64,000 nt of DNA, from NCBI GenBank assembly GCA_900489925.1, contig UEHQ01000011.1, positions 62,460 through 126,459 on the forward strand. The letters are read 5' to 3'. This document shows positions 34,909 to 44,840 of the stretch, in pieces. Under the pieces are notes generated by a model. That model ran no database searches, was not told where the DNA came from, and was given only the letters and a program-made list of their open reading frames with translations. Numbering within the stretch: the stretch's first letter is position 1; the number at the start of each line of letters is the position of its first letter. The DNA is from Hyphomicrobiales bacterium. Its GTDB lineage: Bacteria > Pseudomonadota > Alphaproteobacteria > Rhizobiales > Rhizobiaceae. The translations under genes were made by a program, and so were the position numbers.

Positions 34909-35649
34909 ATGCCTCACTCTCTCACCGAAAAGGTCGCCCTGGTCACCGGCGGCTCGCGCGGCATCGGCGCGGCGATCGTCCGCAGGCTCGCACAGGACGG
35001 CGCTGCCGTGGCCTTCACCTATTCCAGTAGCGATGACCGGGCCAAGGCGCTTAGCGCCGAGATCGAAGCGAGCGGCGGCAAGGCTCTGGCAATCAAGGCA
35101 GACAGCGCCGATCCGGAAGCTGTGCGAAATGCCGTCGCGACCACCGTCAGACACTTCGGCGCACTCGACATTCTCGTCAACAATGCGGGCATCCTGCTGC
35201 TGGCCCCGCTCGACGAATTCGCATTGGAGGATTTCGACCGGATGTTCGCGGTCAACGTTCGCGCGGTCTTTGTCGGCGTCCAGGCTGCGGCGAGGCACAT
35301 GCAGGCCGGTGGCCGCATCATCAACATCGGCAGCGTCGTTGCCGACCGCAGCGGCTTTGCGACATCCTCGGTCTACAGCATGACCAAGGGCGCCATCGCC
35401 TCAATGACCCGCGGCATGGCACGCGATCTCGGCCCGCGCGGCATCACCGTCAACACCATCCAGCCGGGACCAACAGCAACCGACATGAATGGCGCCCCGG
35501 GCACAGAGGAGCACCTATCACCGCTTATGGCGTTGGGCCGCATGGGCGAGGATCGCGAGATCGCAAGTCTTGCAGCCTATCTCGCCAGTCCGGAAGCATC
35601 GTTCGTCACCGGCTCTGCCCTGACGATCGACGGCGGCTACCTTGCTTGA
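34909..35649 (+). CDS. SDR family oxidoreductase, 3-oxoacyl-reductase-like
   Basis: A 246-residue classical short-chain dehydrogenase: cofactor motif VALVTGGSRGIGAAIVRRLA, structural DILVNNAGILLLAP, catalytic Ser-Tyr-Lys in NIGSVVADRSG and SSVYSMTKGAIASM, and C-terminal GSALTIDGGYLA. AAAGGA at 34896-34901 is well spaced for ATG 34909; the ATG six bases earlier is not. The TetR gene upstream is the likely regulator, with a small organic compound as inducer and perhaps also substrate. The specific substrate is unknown. Confidence 0.9.
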   Translation: MPHSLTEKVALVTGGSRGIGAAIVRRLAQDGAAVAFTYSSSDDRAKALSAEIEASGGKALAIKADSADPEAVRNAVATTVRHFGALDILVNNAGILLLAPLDEFALEDFDRMFAVNVRAVFVGVQAAARHMQAGGRIINIGSVVADRSGFATSSVYSMTKGAIASMTRGMARDLGPRGITVNTIQPGPTATDMNGAPGTEEHLSPLMALGRMGEDREIASLAAYLASPEASFVTGSALTIDGGYLA

Positions 35650-35661
35650 AGGCAAACAAGA

Positions 35662-35689
35662 AGCCGGCGGCGCTCGCACGCCACCGGCT
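35662..35689. terminator. Convergent hairpin between the SDR gene and cheB
   Basis: AGCCGGCGGCG (35662-35672) / CGCCACCGGCT (35679-35689) forms an 11-bp stem with one mismatch. Only moderately T-rich sequence follows on the plus side (CTCATCTTGATTG), so it is a weak bidirectional terminator. It lies between the two stop codons. Confidence 0.45.
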
Positions 35690-35709
35690 CTCATCTTGAT
35701 TGTCGCGGC

Positions 35710-36804
35710 TTAGAACTTCTGCTGGGTAATCAGAACTTCACGAGCAATCTGGTCAAGCGGGAGGATCCGGTCGACGCCGCCCTTGGCAATCGCCTCCTTC
35801 GGCATCCCGAAGACGACCGAAGTCGCCTCGTCCTGCGCCACGGTGTAGGCACCGGCCTGGTGCATCTCCAGCATTCCCTTGGCACCATCATCGCCCATGC
35901 CGGTCATGATGATACCCATCGCATTCGAGCCGGCGGCCCGGGCCGCGGAGCGGAAGAGAACGTCGACCGACGGGCGATGGCGCGAGACCAGCGGTCCTGT
36001 TTTAACCGACACATGATAGCGCGCACCCTGCCGCTCCAGGAGCATATGCTTGTCGCCGGGAGCAATCAGCACATGTCCGCGCAGGACCGGATCGCCGTCA
36101 ACGGCTTCCTTGACCTCGACCTCGCAAAGACCGTTGAGCCGCTTGGCGAAGGCTGCCGTGAACTTCTCCGGCATGTGCTGCACGATGACCATGCCGGGCG
36201 CGTTCGCCGGCAACGCTTCGAGAAACTCCCGGAGCGCCTCGGTGCCCCCGGTCGAGGCGCCGACGCAAACGATCATTTCCGTCGTCTTGGCCATGGCGCG
36301 ACCGGTCGGCGGCGGCAGCATCGCATCTGCCGTCAGCTTCTGCGGAGGCGCCTCCTTGCCGGGACGAAGGCTGCTTGCGCCGCGCCGCACATTGCCCATC
36401 CGGGCATGGGACGCGCTCTTGACGACTTCGCGGATCCGCACCGCGTCATCGGCCAGGCTATCCGCCGCGCCGATCTTGGATTTCAGGATCACATCGACAG
36501 CACCCGCCTCAAGCGCCTGCAGCAACGTTTCCGAACCCGCCTCCGTCAGCGACGAGCACATGACGACAGGGATCGGACGCTGCGACATCAGCTTGCGGAG
36601 GAAGGTGATACCGTCCATGCGCGGCATCTCGACATCCAGCGTGATGACGTCGGGAATCTCTTCCTGGATCTTCTTCGCGGCCATGAACGGATCGGTGGCG
36701 ACCCCCATGACCTCGATATCGGGATCTTCCTGCAGAACGCGGACGAGCGTCTGGCGAACACTGGCGGAGTCGTCGATGACGAGAACTCGTATCTTCTTGC
36801 CCAT
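35710..36804 (-). CDS. cheB: Chemotaxis methylesterase CheB
   Basis: CheB removes methyl groups from and deamidates receptors when phosphorylated by CheA. The 364-residue protein has a receiver domain ([20 protein letters not shown], phospho-Asp in [14 protein letters not shown]) and a C-terminal esterase with the catalytic Ser in [15 protein letters not shown], His in [10 protein letters not shown] and Asp in [13 protein letters not shown]. It is the last gene in the operon, 13 bases after cheR. It lacks nothing expected of an active enzyme. Confidence 0.96.
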   Translation of the reverse strand: MGKKIRVLVIDDSASVRQTLVRVLQEDPDIEVMGVATDPFMAAKKIQEEIPDVITLDVEMPRMDGITFLRKLMSQRPIPVVMCSSLTEAGSETLLQALEAGAVDVILKSKIGAADSLADDAVRIREVVKSASHARMGNVRRGASSLRPGKEAPPQKLTADAMLPPPTGRAMAKTTEMIVCVGASTGGTEALREFLEALPANAPGMVIVQHMPEKFTAAFAKRLNGLCEVEVKEAVDGDPVLRGHVLIAPGDKHMLLERQGARYHVSVKTGPLVSRHRPSVDVLFRSAARAAGSNAMGIIMTGMGDDGAKGMLEMHQAGAYTVAQDEATSVVFGMPKEAIAKGGVDRILPLDQIAREVLITQQKF

Positions 36805-36817
36805 GGGCGACCTTTAC

Positions 36818-37672
36818 CTAGACGCGCTGAAAGACGGTGTTGGAGACCTGCTTGAGAGGCAGATCGATACCGGCGATGGATTCGGAGTGGCCGATGAACA
36901 GATAGCCCCCTGTTAAGAGGCGATCGCACAGCCGTTTCAACACCAGCGCCTGCGTCTGCTTGTCGAAATAGATCAGCACATTGCGGCAAAAGATGATGTG
37001 CATCCCGTCGCCGACGGGATAGCTGTCGTCCATCAGGTTCATGCGCGCAAAACCGACCCTGGCACGCAGGGCCGGAGAGATCCGCACCTCCCGACGCCCC
37101 GGCTGCTTTGCGGTCATGACGTATTTCCGCATCAGGTCACGCGGCACGGGATGGACCATGTCTTCGGAATAGATGCCAAGCCGCGCCGTGTTCAGAACGT
37201 CGGTGCTGAGGTCCGTTGCAAGGATGCTGTAGTTGAGGTCATTGCGACCACCGACGAATTCCTCGAGCACCATCGCCATGGTGTAGGGCTCGGCACCCGT
37301 CGAGCATGCCGAACTCCAGGTGCGCAGTGTGCGGATGCCGGCGTTGGCCAGCGCCGGCAGGGCCACCTGCTGCATGTATTCGAAATGACGCGCTTCCCGG
37401 AAGAAGTCTGTCTTGTTGGTCGTGACCGCGTCGATCAGATAGACGGTCTCATCCTCGAGACCGTCTTCCTGAAACAGGAAATCGCAATAATCGTCGAATG
37501 TCGCATGGTTCGTCGCCCGCAGACGGCGGCGAAGCCTGCCTTCCAGCATCGTCAGCTTCGTCGGCGGCATCTTGATGCCGCTGTAGTCGTAGATGAAACG
37601 CGAAAGCTTATCGAAATTGCGCTTGCTGATCCGATCGCCGACCAGTTGGGTTTCCACTGCTGCCATACTCAT
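36818..37672 (-). CDS. cheR: Chemotaxis methyltransferase CheR
   Basis: CheR transfers methyl groups from SAM to receptor glutamates. The 284-residue protein has the helical N-terminal domain (ISKRNFDKLSRFIYDYSGIK) and a Rossmann methyltransferase domain with WSSACSTGAEPYTMAMVLEE, ILATDLSTDVLNTAR and the family motif IIFCRNVLIYFDKQTQ. I use ATG 37672, preceded by GGAG; an upstream TTG (37681) gives three more residues and the ATG at 37666 two fewer. No TPR extension, so it does not appear to be tethered through extra domains. Confidence 0.95.
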   Translation of the reverse strand: MSMAAVETQLVGDRISKRNFDKLSRFIYDYSGIKMPPTKLTMLEGRLRRRLRATNHATFDDYCDFLFQEDGLEDETVYLIDAVTTNKTDFFREARHFEYMQQVALPALANAGIRTLRTWSSACSTGAEPYTMAMVLEEFVGGRNDLNYSILATDLSTDVLNTARLGIYSEDMVHPVPRDLMRKYVMTAKQPGRREVRISPALRARVGFARMNLMDDSYPVGDGMHIIFCRNVLIYFDKQTQALVLKRLCDRLLTGGYLFIGHSESIAGIDLPLKQVSNTVFQRV

Positions 37673-37698
37673 TGATAGCAATACTCCAGCTGGTCCGC

Positions 37699-38175
37699 TC
37701 AGGCGGCCGATTGCAAGACGGAGGCATCTTCGCGCGACAACAGCCGCGCGAGATCGACGATGACCACGAACCCGCCTTCCCGACGAACGACACCCGCGAT
37801 GTAATCGGAGCGCCAGCGCACTCCGATATCCGGCGCCGCCTCGATCTGGTCACGCCGGAATGGCGTGACCTCGAAGACGCGATCTGCGACGAGGCCGAGC
37901 GTGAGCAATCGGCTGTCCATCGGAATATCGAGGACGAGAACCCGCGTATGTGGCGTGGGCACTGTCTTCGACATGCCGAGTTTTAGGCGCAGATCGATGG
38001 TCGGCACGCCCTGGCCGCGCACGTCGCGGAGGCCAAGGAGATAGTCAGGACCATTTGGAATCTTGAAAGCTTCCGCATAGTCGAGGATTTCCCGCACCAC
38101 CTCCACCGGGACGGCGAAGATCTCATCGCCGAGGCTGAAGGTCACGAACTGCGCTTCCAGGGATGCCGTTGCCAT
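37699..38175 (-). CDS. cheW: Chemotaxis coupling protein CheW (second copy)
   Basis: A 158-residue SH3-like adaptor linking receptors to CheA. It shows FVTFSLGDEIFAVPVEVVRE, DYLLGLRDVRGQGVPTIDLR and LVADRVFEVTPF, the CheW core. It differs from the other CheW in the operon, so the two are not recent duplicates. The ATG at 38175 is the start; its own ribosome site GGAAAG lies within the C-terminal codons of the preceding MCP, whose stop is one base away, so translation is coupled. Confidence 0.94.
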   Translation of the reverse strand: MATASLEAQFVTFSLGDEIFAVPVEVVREILDYAEAFKIPNGPDYLLGLRDVRGQGVPTIDLRLKLGMSKTVPTPHTRVLVLDIPMDSRLLTLGLVADRVFEVTPFRRDQIEAAPDIGVRWRSDYIAGVVRREGGFVVIVDLARLLSREDASVLQSAA

Positions 38176-38176
38176 A

Positions 38177-39994
38177 TTATGCGCTTTCCTTGAAATCGGC
38201 GTCGCCGTCATCAGGACCGCCCATGGACATATCAAGTGCGAAGCCCTTGGCGCGTGCCTGTTGAGCCGAGACCGTGTTGGCAGGTGCCTTGGCAGTCGCC
38301 GGCTTCCGAGCAGCGGCCGGAGCCGGGCTGCGGACGGTGACGCGAGCAGCCGGCGTACGGCTCTGGCGGCCGCCGGCCATGTCGACCTTGAAGAAGGCGA
38401 TCGAGGTCTGCAGTTCTTCGGCCTGGCTTGCCAGTTCCTCTGAAGTCGCTGACATCTCTTCCGATGCGCCGGCGTTCTGCTGGGTTACCTTGTCGAGCTG
38501 CTGGATCGCTTCGTTGATCTGCGAGGCACCGATGTCCTGCTCGCGGCAAGCGGCGCTGATTTCGGAGACCAGTTCTGCGGTCTTGCGAATATCGGGCACG
38601 AGACGGCCGAGCATGTCGCCGGCGTCGCTGGCAGCCTTCACCGTGTCGCTCGACATGGCGCTGATTTCAGCCGCGGCCGACTGGCTGCGCTCAGCGAGCT
38701 TGCGAACTTCCGAGGCAACAACCGCAAAGCCCTTGCCATGTTCACCGGCACGCGCTGCTTCAACAGCCGCGTTCAGAGCGAGAAGGTCGGTCTGGCGAGC
38801 GATTTCCTGAACGATACCGATCTTCTCGGCAATCGTGCGCATCGCGTTGACGGCACGCGAAACCGCATCACCGCTTGCCTCGGCATCCTTGGCGGACTGG
38901 CGAGCGATCTTTTCGGTCTGAGCCGCGTTGTCGGCGTTCTGCTTGATGTTAGAGGCCATTTCTTCCATGGCGGCAGACGCTTCTTCGGCGGACGCGGCCT
39001 GTTCGGTCGCACCCTGGGAAACCTGCTCGGAGCTGGCCGAGAGTTCCTGGCTGCCGGCCGAGACGTTTTCGGCGGCGGAGAGTGCATCGGCGACAACGCC
39101 GCGCAGACGTTCGACCATCTGTTCCAGGGCGATGCCGAGCGTATCCTTGTCGGAGAGCGGCTTCGGCGAGACCGTCAGGTCACCGTTGGAGATCTGGTTT
39201 GCAATGCCGGCGGTGACACGCAGGTTGCCGGTCATCGTGGACATCGAGTTGACGAGATCGCGGATTTCGTCGTTGCTCTTGTGGTCGATGTTCTGATCGA
39301 GGTCACCGATGGCAACGGCGTCAGCAAGATTGACCGCACGCTTCAGACCGCGCGAGATGTTGAGCGAGATCCAGGTGGCGCAACCGAGCGAGAAGACGAT
39401 CAGCACGACAGTCATCGATACCAGGAGGAAGCGAGAGTTGGCGTACTGAATGTCGGTCGCGGCATCCGTTTCCTTGACGTTGCCAGAGATGGTCTGTGTC
39501 ATGTCGTCCATGACTTTCAGAGCCTTGTTCATGACATCGCGGCCCTCGTGCATCGTCAAAGACGTTGCCTGGGCGTTGGATTCGGTCGTGTTCTGCGTCG
39601 CCAGATCGGCGATGCGCTTCTGAATCGGCGCGTACTGGTCGTAGAGCTGCTTGAACTGTTCCGCCTGGCCGCGAACTTCCGGATCAGCAGAACCCTTGAG
39701 CTTGTCGGTCAGACCTTCGATGTCACCCTGGCGGCCGGTCAGCGACTTGACGAAGTCGGCGATTTCGCTCGGTTCAGTGTTCAGGATGGCATTCTTTTCG
39801 GCGCGGACGGTACCATTGAACGTGTCGCTCAGCGCGACCACGGCATTCAGGTCGGCGATCGGCTCATCGACCATCTGCGTGATCGCGGAATTCAGAGACG
39901 AGAGATTGTAGATCGCGAGGCCTGCCATCGATCCGCTGAGCAGGATGACGGCGGCGAAGACTAAAGCTAGCTTCAGCTTTATCGTAAAGCGCAT
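38177..39994 (-). CDS. Methyl-accepting chemotaxis protein, 4HB-type sensor
   Basis: A 605-residue transmembrane receptor. TM1 is about residues 8-30 ([20 protein letters not shown]) and TM2 near 188-210 ([20 protein letters not shown]), so the periplasmic sensor is about 155 residues of helical bundle of the 4HB_MCP type. Two HAMP-like segments follow (residues about 210-320), then the long signalling coiled coil with the hairpin tip [20 protein letters not shown]. The tail is an Ala/Pro-rich linker ending in [20 protein letters not shown]. The signalling region is nearly identical to that of the next MCP, while the sensor differs, so the two report different signals to the same kinase. Confidence 0.95.
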   Translation of the reverse strand: MRFTIKLKLALVFAAVILLSGSMAGLAIYNLSSLNSAITQMVDEPIADLNAVVALSDTFNGTVRAEKNAILNTEPSEIADFVKSLTGRQGDIEGLTDKLKGSADPEVRGQAEQFKQLYDQYAPIQKRIADLATQNTTESNAQATSLTMHEGRDVMNKALKVMDDMTQTISGNVKETDAATDIQYANSRFLLVSMTVVLIVFSLGCATWISLNISRGLKRAVNLADAVAIGDLDQNIDHKSNDEIRDLVNSMSTMTGNLRVTAGIANQISNGDLTVSPKPLSDKDTLGIALEQMVERLRGVVADALSAAENVSAGSQELSASSEQVSQGATEQAASAEEASAAMEEMASNIKQNADNAAQTEKIARQSAKDAEASGDAVSRAVNAMRTIAEKIGIVQEIARQTDLLALNAAVEAARAGEHGKGFAVVASEVRKLAERSQSAAAEISAMSSDTVKAASDAGDMLGRLVPDIRKTAELVSEISAACREQDIGASQINEAIQQLDKVTQQNAGASEEMSATSEELASQAEELQTSIAFFKVDMAGGRQSRTPAARVTVRSPAPAAARKPATAKAPANTVSAQQARAKGFALDMSMGGPDDGDADFKESA

Positions 39995-40186
39995 GAGTAG
40001 ACTCCAGAGACTTGGAACGCTTGGGCAAGATTGCCCGGTAGATGGGTGTGGGAGGGAGAAGGAGATAAAGAGCCGTACATCTACTCTTGCGTGAGCGGGT
40101 GGCGGTGCCAGCCACGCTTCCAACGTTTACATCCGTTGGCATCTGCGGTGCCGCGGCCAGTCGCCTGGCCACGGCGTTGTCACTGA

Positions 40187-41884
40187 TCAGGCGCTTTCGC
40201 GGAAGTCGTCGTCGCCGGCATCGGGGCCGCCCATCGACATATCGAGCGCGAAGCCCTTGACGCGTGCCTGCTGGGCCGAAACCGAGCGGGCATGTGTGTT
40301 GTTGTTGCTGCCGAAGGCGGCCTTGGCAGGGCGTGCGGCAGGCTTGGCAGCCGTGTTTGCCGCAACCTTCCTGACGCCGGTCTTGGTGCCTGCGGTATCC
40401 ACCTTGAAGAAGGCGATCGAAGCCTGCAGTTCCTCGGCCTGGGCAGCCAGTTCCTCAGACGTTGCCGACATCTCCTCCGATGCGCCGGCGTTCTGCTGGG
40501 TTACCTTGTCGAGCTGCTGGATCGCTTCGTTGATCTGCGAGGCACCGATGTCCTGTTCGCGGCAGGCAGCGCTGATTTCCGAGACCAGTTCAGCGGTCTT
40601 GCGGATATCAGGTACCAGACGGCCGAGCATGTCGCCTGCATTGCTTGCTGCTTTGACGGTATCGCTCGACATCGCGCTGATTTCAGCCGCTGCCGACTGG
40701 CTGCGTTCAGCCAGTTTGCGAACTTCCGAGGCAACAACCGCAAAGCCCTTGCCATGTTCGCCTGCACGCGCTGCTTCGACAGCCGCGTTCAGAGCAAGCA
40801 GGTCTGTCTGGCGAGCGATTTCCTGAACGATGCCGATCTTCTCGGCAATCGTGCGCATGGCATCGACCGCACGCGAAACGGCTGCTCCACTCTCCTCGGC
40901 ATCCTTGGCGGACTGGCGAGCAATCTTTTCGGTCTGCGCAGCGTTGTCGGCATTCTGCTTGATGTTTGCTGCCATCTGCTCCATCGAAGCGGAGGCTTCT
41001 TCTGCGGACGCTGCCTGTTCGGTCGCACCCTGGGAAACCTGCTCGGAGCTGGCCGAGAGTTCCTGGCTGCCGGCAGAGACGTTTTCCGACGCCGAGAGCG
41101 CATCGGCGACAACACCGCGTAGACGCTCGATCATCAGGTTGACGTTGCCGAGGAGCTCGCCGATCTCGTCACGGTTGGTGATCTCGGCAGTCTTCGTTAG
41201 GTCACCTTCGGCAACTTCGCGAACGGCGGTGTTGGCGCGGGCAAGACCCTTGCTGATCGTGTTCGCGATCCAGAAAGCGGTGACGGCGGCAATCAGCGTA
41301 GCTACCGCAGCGGCAACAATGAGCGTCAGGCGGGTCGACGCGTACTGCTGATCGGCGCTGTCGTCGGCTTCCTGCATCTTCTGCTTCTCAACGACGAGCA
41401 TGCCGTCAAGCGCACCATCCATCTGATGAGCGAACTGGCGTGCGTCGCCAACGGAAACAGCAGTGGCGCCATCCTTGTCGCCAGCCTGCAGCAGCTGCCT
41501 GATTTGGTCGTCGGCGGCGATGAACTTCTTGGCGATCGCCTCGATCTCGACCCAGCGGGCGCGATCTTCCGATTCCGCGATCGCGATAACCGATGTCAGC
41601 GCCGTGGTCAGGTCGTTGCGGGCGGTATCGCCGCTTTCCAGCGAACCCTTCAGTTCCCTTTCATCGCGGGCAGCTACGAGGTTCTTCTGCTGGCGGATAA
41701 CCTCCAGCTCGGCAATGTTTACGGCCTGCGTCAATTCCAGTCGTGCGGCTGGGCCTGCCAGCAGTTCACCCAGCGTGTCGTTGATCTTGCCCAGGCTAAA
41801 GATGCCGTAGGCAGCGGTGCCCACGAGCATGAGGATAATAAAGGTGAACGCGGTCACCAGCTTTGTCTTGATCGTCAATCGCAT
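40187..41884 (-). CDS. Methyl-accepting chemotaxis protein, second receptor in the operon
   Basis: A 565-residue receptor: TM1 near residues 9-30 ([20 protein letters not shown]), a periplasmic helical domain of about 160 residues, TM2 near 190-210 ([20 protein letters not shown]), one HAMP segment (residues about 211-265), then the cytoplasmic four-helix signalling domain with the same [20 protein letters not shown] tip. The tail ends [20 protein letters not shown] like the other MCP. The sensor half is unlike that of its neighbour, consistent with a duplicated signalling half and a diverged sensor. ATG 41884 is preceded by a weak AAAAAGGGG. Confidence 0.95.
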   Translation of the reverse strand: MRLTIKTKLVTAFTFIILMLVGTAAYGIFSLGKINDTLGELLAGPAARLELTQAVNIAELEVIRQQKNLVAARDERELKGSLESGDTARNDLTTALTSVIAIAESEDRARWVEIEAIAKKFIAADDQIRQLLQAGDKDGATAVSVGDARQFAHQMDGALDGMLVVEKQKMQEADDSADQQYASTRLTLIVAAAVATLIAAVTAFWIANTISKGLARANTAVREVAEGDLTKTAEITNRDEIGELLGNVNLMIERLRGVVADALSASENVSAGSQELSASSEQVSQGATEQAASAEEASASMEQMAANIKQNADNAAQTEKIARQSAKDAEESGAAVSRAVDAMRTIAEKIGIVQEIARQTDLLALNAAVEAARAGEHGKGFAVVASEVRKLAERSQSAAAEISAMSSDTVKAASNAGDMLGRLVPDIRKTAELVSEISAACREQDIGASQINEAIQQLDKVTQQNAGASEEMSATSEELAAQAEELQASIAFFKVDTAGTKTGVRKVAANTAAKPAARPAKAAFGSNNNTHARSVSAQQARVKGFALDMSMGGPDAGDDDFRESA

Positions 41885-41914
41885 AATAAAAACCCCTTTT
41901 TATTCGACGACGCT

Positions 41915-42418
41915 TCAGGCGGCGGATCCCGAAGCATCGTGCCGAGCTGAAAAGATTGCCTGCAGGTTAGGGAGAATGATGAATTCCCCTCCTCGCTTGA
42001 CCAGGCAGTTGATGTAGTCAGGACGCCAACGCATCCCGACGCTTGGTGGCGGCTCGCTTGCGGTCCTCGCAAGCGTCGTCACCTCGTTGACCTTGTCGGT
42101 CCGAAGCCCGACGAGCGTCGTTTCGCCTTCGATGTCGATCTCGATGACGATGATGCGGCTGTCGATGGTGGCTTCCGTGCCTTCCATGCCGAAGGCCAGG
42201 CGCAGGTCGGCAAGAGGAATGACCTTGCCGCGAAAGTTGATGACGCTGGCGACGAAGGGCTGTGCACCCGGCACGGCCGTCTCCGGCAGCAGGTCCAGGA
42301 TTTCCTGAACCATGACGGCCTCGAGCGCAAAGGTCTCGCCGTTCATGTCGAAGGTCAGGACCTCCACTTCATCGGCGTAATTCCAATGATGATCGATCTT
42401 TTCGACTGCCGCGCTCAT
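41915..42418 (-). CDS. cheW: Chemotaxis coupling protein CheW (first copy)
   Basis: A 167-residue CheW. The SH3-like core shows VEVLTFDMNGETFALEAVMV, INFRGKVIPLADLRLAFGME and VGLRTDKVNEVTTL, followed by a C-terminal extension. Its ATG overlaps the cheA stop in an ATGA, implying coupled translation and fixed stoichiometry. Two different CheW proteins in one operon are known in other two-receptor systems and may tune coupling of the two MCPs. Confidence 0.94.
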   Translation of the reverse strand: MSAAVEKIDHHWNYADEVEVLTFDMNGETFALEAVMVQEILDLLPETAVPGAQPFVASVINFRGKVIPLADLRLAFGMEGTEATIDSRIIVIEIDIEGETTLVGLRTDKVNEVTTLARTASEPPPSVGMRWRPDYINCLVKRGGEFIILPNLQAIFSARHDASGSAA

Positions 42419-44475
42419 CCTGCCACCCGCATCTGTGTTTCTTGTTGCTGACCGGCGGCCACGAGGTGGCCGACGTCGAGAATGAGGGCAACGCTGCCAT
42501 CGCCGAGAATGGTGGCGCCGGAGAAGGTCGCGACGTCGTTGTGCAGCTTGGACATCGACTTGATGACCGTCTGGTGGTCGCCGATGATCTGGTCGACCAC
42601 GAGGCCGACGCGTTCCGTGCCCGTGGAGATGACCACGACCTTCTGATGCACATCCGGCTTGGTGCCGGTGCGGAACAGATCACGCAGGCGCAGGAAGGGA
42701 ACGAGGCTGTCTCGCAGCGAAATGAAGCTGCGACCACGCGAACGCAGGTCCTCTTCGAGCGACAGCTCAAGGCATTCCTCGACCGCCGAAAGCGGGATCA
42801 CGTAGCGACCGGAACCGACCCGCACCAGCAGACCGTCGATGATGGCCAGCGTCAGCGGGATGCGGAGTGAGACCTCGGACCCCTGCCCCGGCACGCTTTC
42901 GATGTCGATCGCGCCGCGAAGGGCCTCGACCGTCTTCTTGACGACATCCATGCCGACACCACGGCCGGAGAGGTTGGTGATGGCGGCAGCGGTCGAGAAC
43001 CCCGGCGCGAAGATCAGCTGCAGCAATTCGCTGTCGGAAAGCGGCTGGCCGGGCGAAATGAGGCCGGAGGATTCGGCCTTGGCGCGCACACGTTCGCGGT
43101 TGATGCCGCGGCCGTCGTCCTTGATCGAGATGATGACCTCGCCGCCGGCCTGCCGGGCGGAAAGTGTCACGGTACCGGCTTCGAGCTTGCCTGCCGCCAG
43201 ACGATCCTCAGGCGTCTCAAGCCCATGGTCGATGGAGTTGCGCACCAGATGCACCAGCGGATCGGCGAGCCGCTCGATGACCGTCTTGTCGACTTCGGTG
43301 CTTTCGCCCTCTGTCACCAGTTCGATCACCTTGCCGGTCTCGCGGGCGAGATCGTGAACGAGGCGGCGGAAGCGCGAGAACAGCGTTGCCACCGGCACCA
43401 TGCGCAGCACCATCATCGTGTCGCGAAGCTCGCCGGACAGACGCTCGATTTCTTCCGACACCGAACGAAGCGCAATATCGGTGCTGGCGCCTGCGAGCTG
43501 GCTGAGACGGGACTGCGCGATCACCAGTTCGCCGACACGATCCATCAGCTCGTCCAGGCGCTCGGCCGGAACGCGGACATTTTCGGCGGCCTTGGCCTGA
43601 CGCTGGTCGGTAGCAGCGGCGGCATCGCGCTTGACGGGAACCGCTTCCACCGGCTTGAACGCCGGCACGGCGGCGGCAACAGGCTGGACCGGGACAACCG
43701 GCAGCGTCGCAACGGCAGCGGTGGGAGCAGGCGTAGCCTTGGCCTCGGCCGCGGCAGGCGCTGCGATTTCTTGAACATCCAGTTCCATGTCGTCCATCAC
43801 GAAGATGAAGACGTCATCGATCGCCGAGCGGTCCTGCTCGCTGGTGAGCACGACATCCCAGGCGACGTAGAGTTCAGTTGGCACGAGTTCGTCGAGCGGC
43901 GGAATGCCGGCATTGTTCGCCCGCACGCTGCATTCGCCGAGATCGCGCAGTTCATCAAGCAGGCCCAGCGGATTGGTACCGTTCGCCATCGCGTTCGAAG
44001 GCAGGCTGAAGCGTATGCGCCACGTGGTCTTCTTCTTGGCTTCAGCAACTGGCGCAGCAACGGCAACAGGTGATACCGCAGCAGCCGCACCGCCAGTGGT
44101 TTTCTCGCCAACCGCGGCCTGCAGCTGCGCCAGCAGCTTCTGCCCGGTATCGCCATGATCGGCGTCCGGCTGGTCGACGAGCGCGCGCATATGATCCTGA
44201 GCGGCCAGAACGGCGGCCACGAGTTCCGCCGTTGCCGGCACCTCGCCCTTGCGAACGCGGTCGAATGCCGTTTCGCAATGGTGCGTAAAGGCCGCAAGCG
44301 CATCGAATCCGAACATCGAGCCCGAGCCCTTCAACGTGTGAAGGCCGCGGAAGACAGCGTCGACAAGATCTTTGTCGTCAAGCTGGTGCGTCAGGTCGAG
44401 AAGACCGGCCTCGATCGTTTCGAGGCATTCCGCCGCTTCGGTGCGAAAGACCGCTACAGGGTCGAGCGTACTCAT
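42415..44475 (-). CDS. cheA: Chemotaxis histidine kinase CheA
   Basis: CheA autophosphorylates in response to receptors and passes phosphate to CheY and CheB. The 686-residue protein contains the P1 HPt domain (AVFRGLHTLKGSGSMFGFDA, phosphorylated His near residue 46), a P2-like region (about residues 145-240), the P3 dimer helices, a P4 ATPase with HLVRNSIDHGLETPEDR, IKDDGRGINRERV and LSGRGVGMDVVKKTVEALRG, and a C-terminal CheW-like P5 domain. ATG 44475 overlaps the cheY stop by four bases. An in-frame start at 44538 would lie deep within cheY. All catalytic boxes are intact. Confidence 0.96.
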   Translation of the reverse strand: MSTLDPVAVFRTEAAECLETIEAGLLDLTHQLDDKDLVDAVFRGLHTLKGSGSMFGFDALAAFTHHCETAFDRVRKGEVPATAELVAAVLAAQDHMRALVDQPDADHGDTGQKLLAQLQAAVGEKTTGGAAAAVSPVAVAAPVAEAKKKTTWRIRFSLPSNAMANGTNPLGLLDELRDLGECSVRANNAGIPPLDELVPTELYVAWDVVLTSEQDRSAIDDVFIFVMDDMELDVQEIAAPAAAEAKATPAPTAAVATLPVVPVQPVAAAVPAFKPVEAVPVKRDAAAATDQRQAKAAENVRVPAERLDELMDRVGELVIAQSRLSQLAGASTDIALRSVSEEIERLSGELRDTMMVLRMVPVATLFSRFRRLVHDLARETGKVIELVTEGESTEVDKTVIERLADPLVHLVRNSIDHGLETPEDRLAAGKLEAGTVTLSARQAGGEVIISIKDDGRGINRERVRAKAESSGLISPGQPLSDSELLQLIFAPGFSTAAAITNLSGRGVGMDVVKKTVEALRGAIDIESVPGQGSEVSLRIPLTLAIIDGLLVRVGSGRYVIPLSAVEECLELSLEEDLRSRGRSFISLRDSLVPFLRLRDLFRTGTKPDVHQKVVVISTGTERVGLVVDQIIGDHQTVIKSMSKLHNDVATFSGATILGDGSVALILDVGHLVAAGQQQETQMRVAG

Positions 44476-44840
44476 CTGCCTAATACCTTCCTGACGATCT
44501 TCACCAGATTTTCCGGATCGAAGGGCTTGGTCAGCCAACCGGTCGCGCCGGCGGCCTTGGCGCGCGCCTTCAGGTCGGCGTCGGATTCCGTGGTGAGGAA
44601 GATGATCGGAACGCCGGTGTGTGTCGGCAGCTTGCGCAGTTCCTCGATCATCGTCAGGCCGTCCATGACCGGCATGTTCAGATCGGTCACGATGAGGTCG
44701 AAGTGCGCCGACTTGGCAGTCGCAAGCCCCTCCGCGCCGTTGACCGCTTCCGTGACGGAGTAGCCTGCGTTGGTCAGCGTGACCTTCGTGGTCAGACGAA
44801 TGCTTGCGGAGTCATCGACAGTCAGAATGTTTGCGCTCAT
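44472..44840 (-). CDS. cheY: Single-domain response regulator CheY
   Basis: A 122-residue receiver. The acidic pocket is in ILTVDDSASIRLTT, phospho-Asp in LIVTDLNMPVMDGLT (about residue 53), and the conserved Lys in GWLTKPFDPENLV, with Thr in IIFLTTESDA. It is coupled by ATGA overlaps to STAS upstream and cheA downstream. Its partner (flagellar switch, phosphatase sink or another target) cannot be deduced from sequence. Confidence 0.94.
   Translation of the reverse strand: MSANILTVDDSASIRLTTKVTLTNAGYSVTEAVNGAEGLATAKSAHFDLIVTDLNMPVMDGLTMIEELRKLPTHTGVPIIFLTTESDADLKARAKAAGATGWLTKPFDPENLVKIVRKVLGR

Noticed and set aside
38380..41110. Large direct repeat suggesting a mobile element
   Set aside because: The repeat is two paralogous MCP signalling domains, each inside an intact gene; no terminal inverted repeats or transposase.
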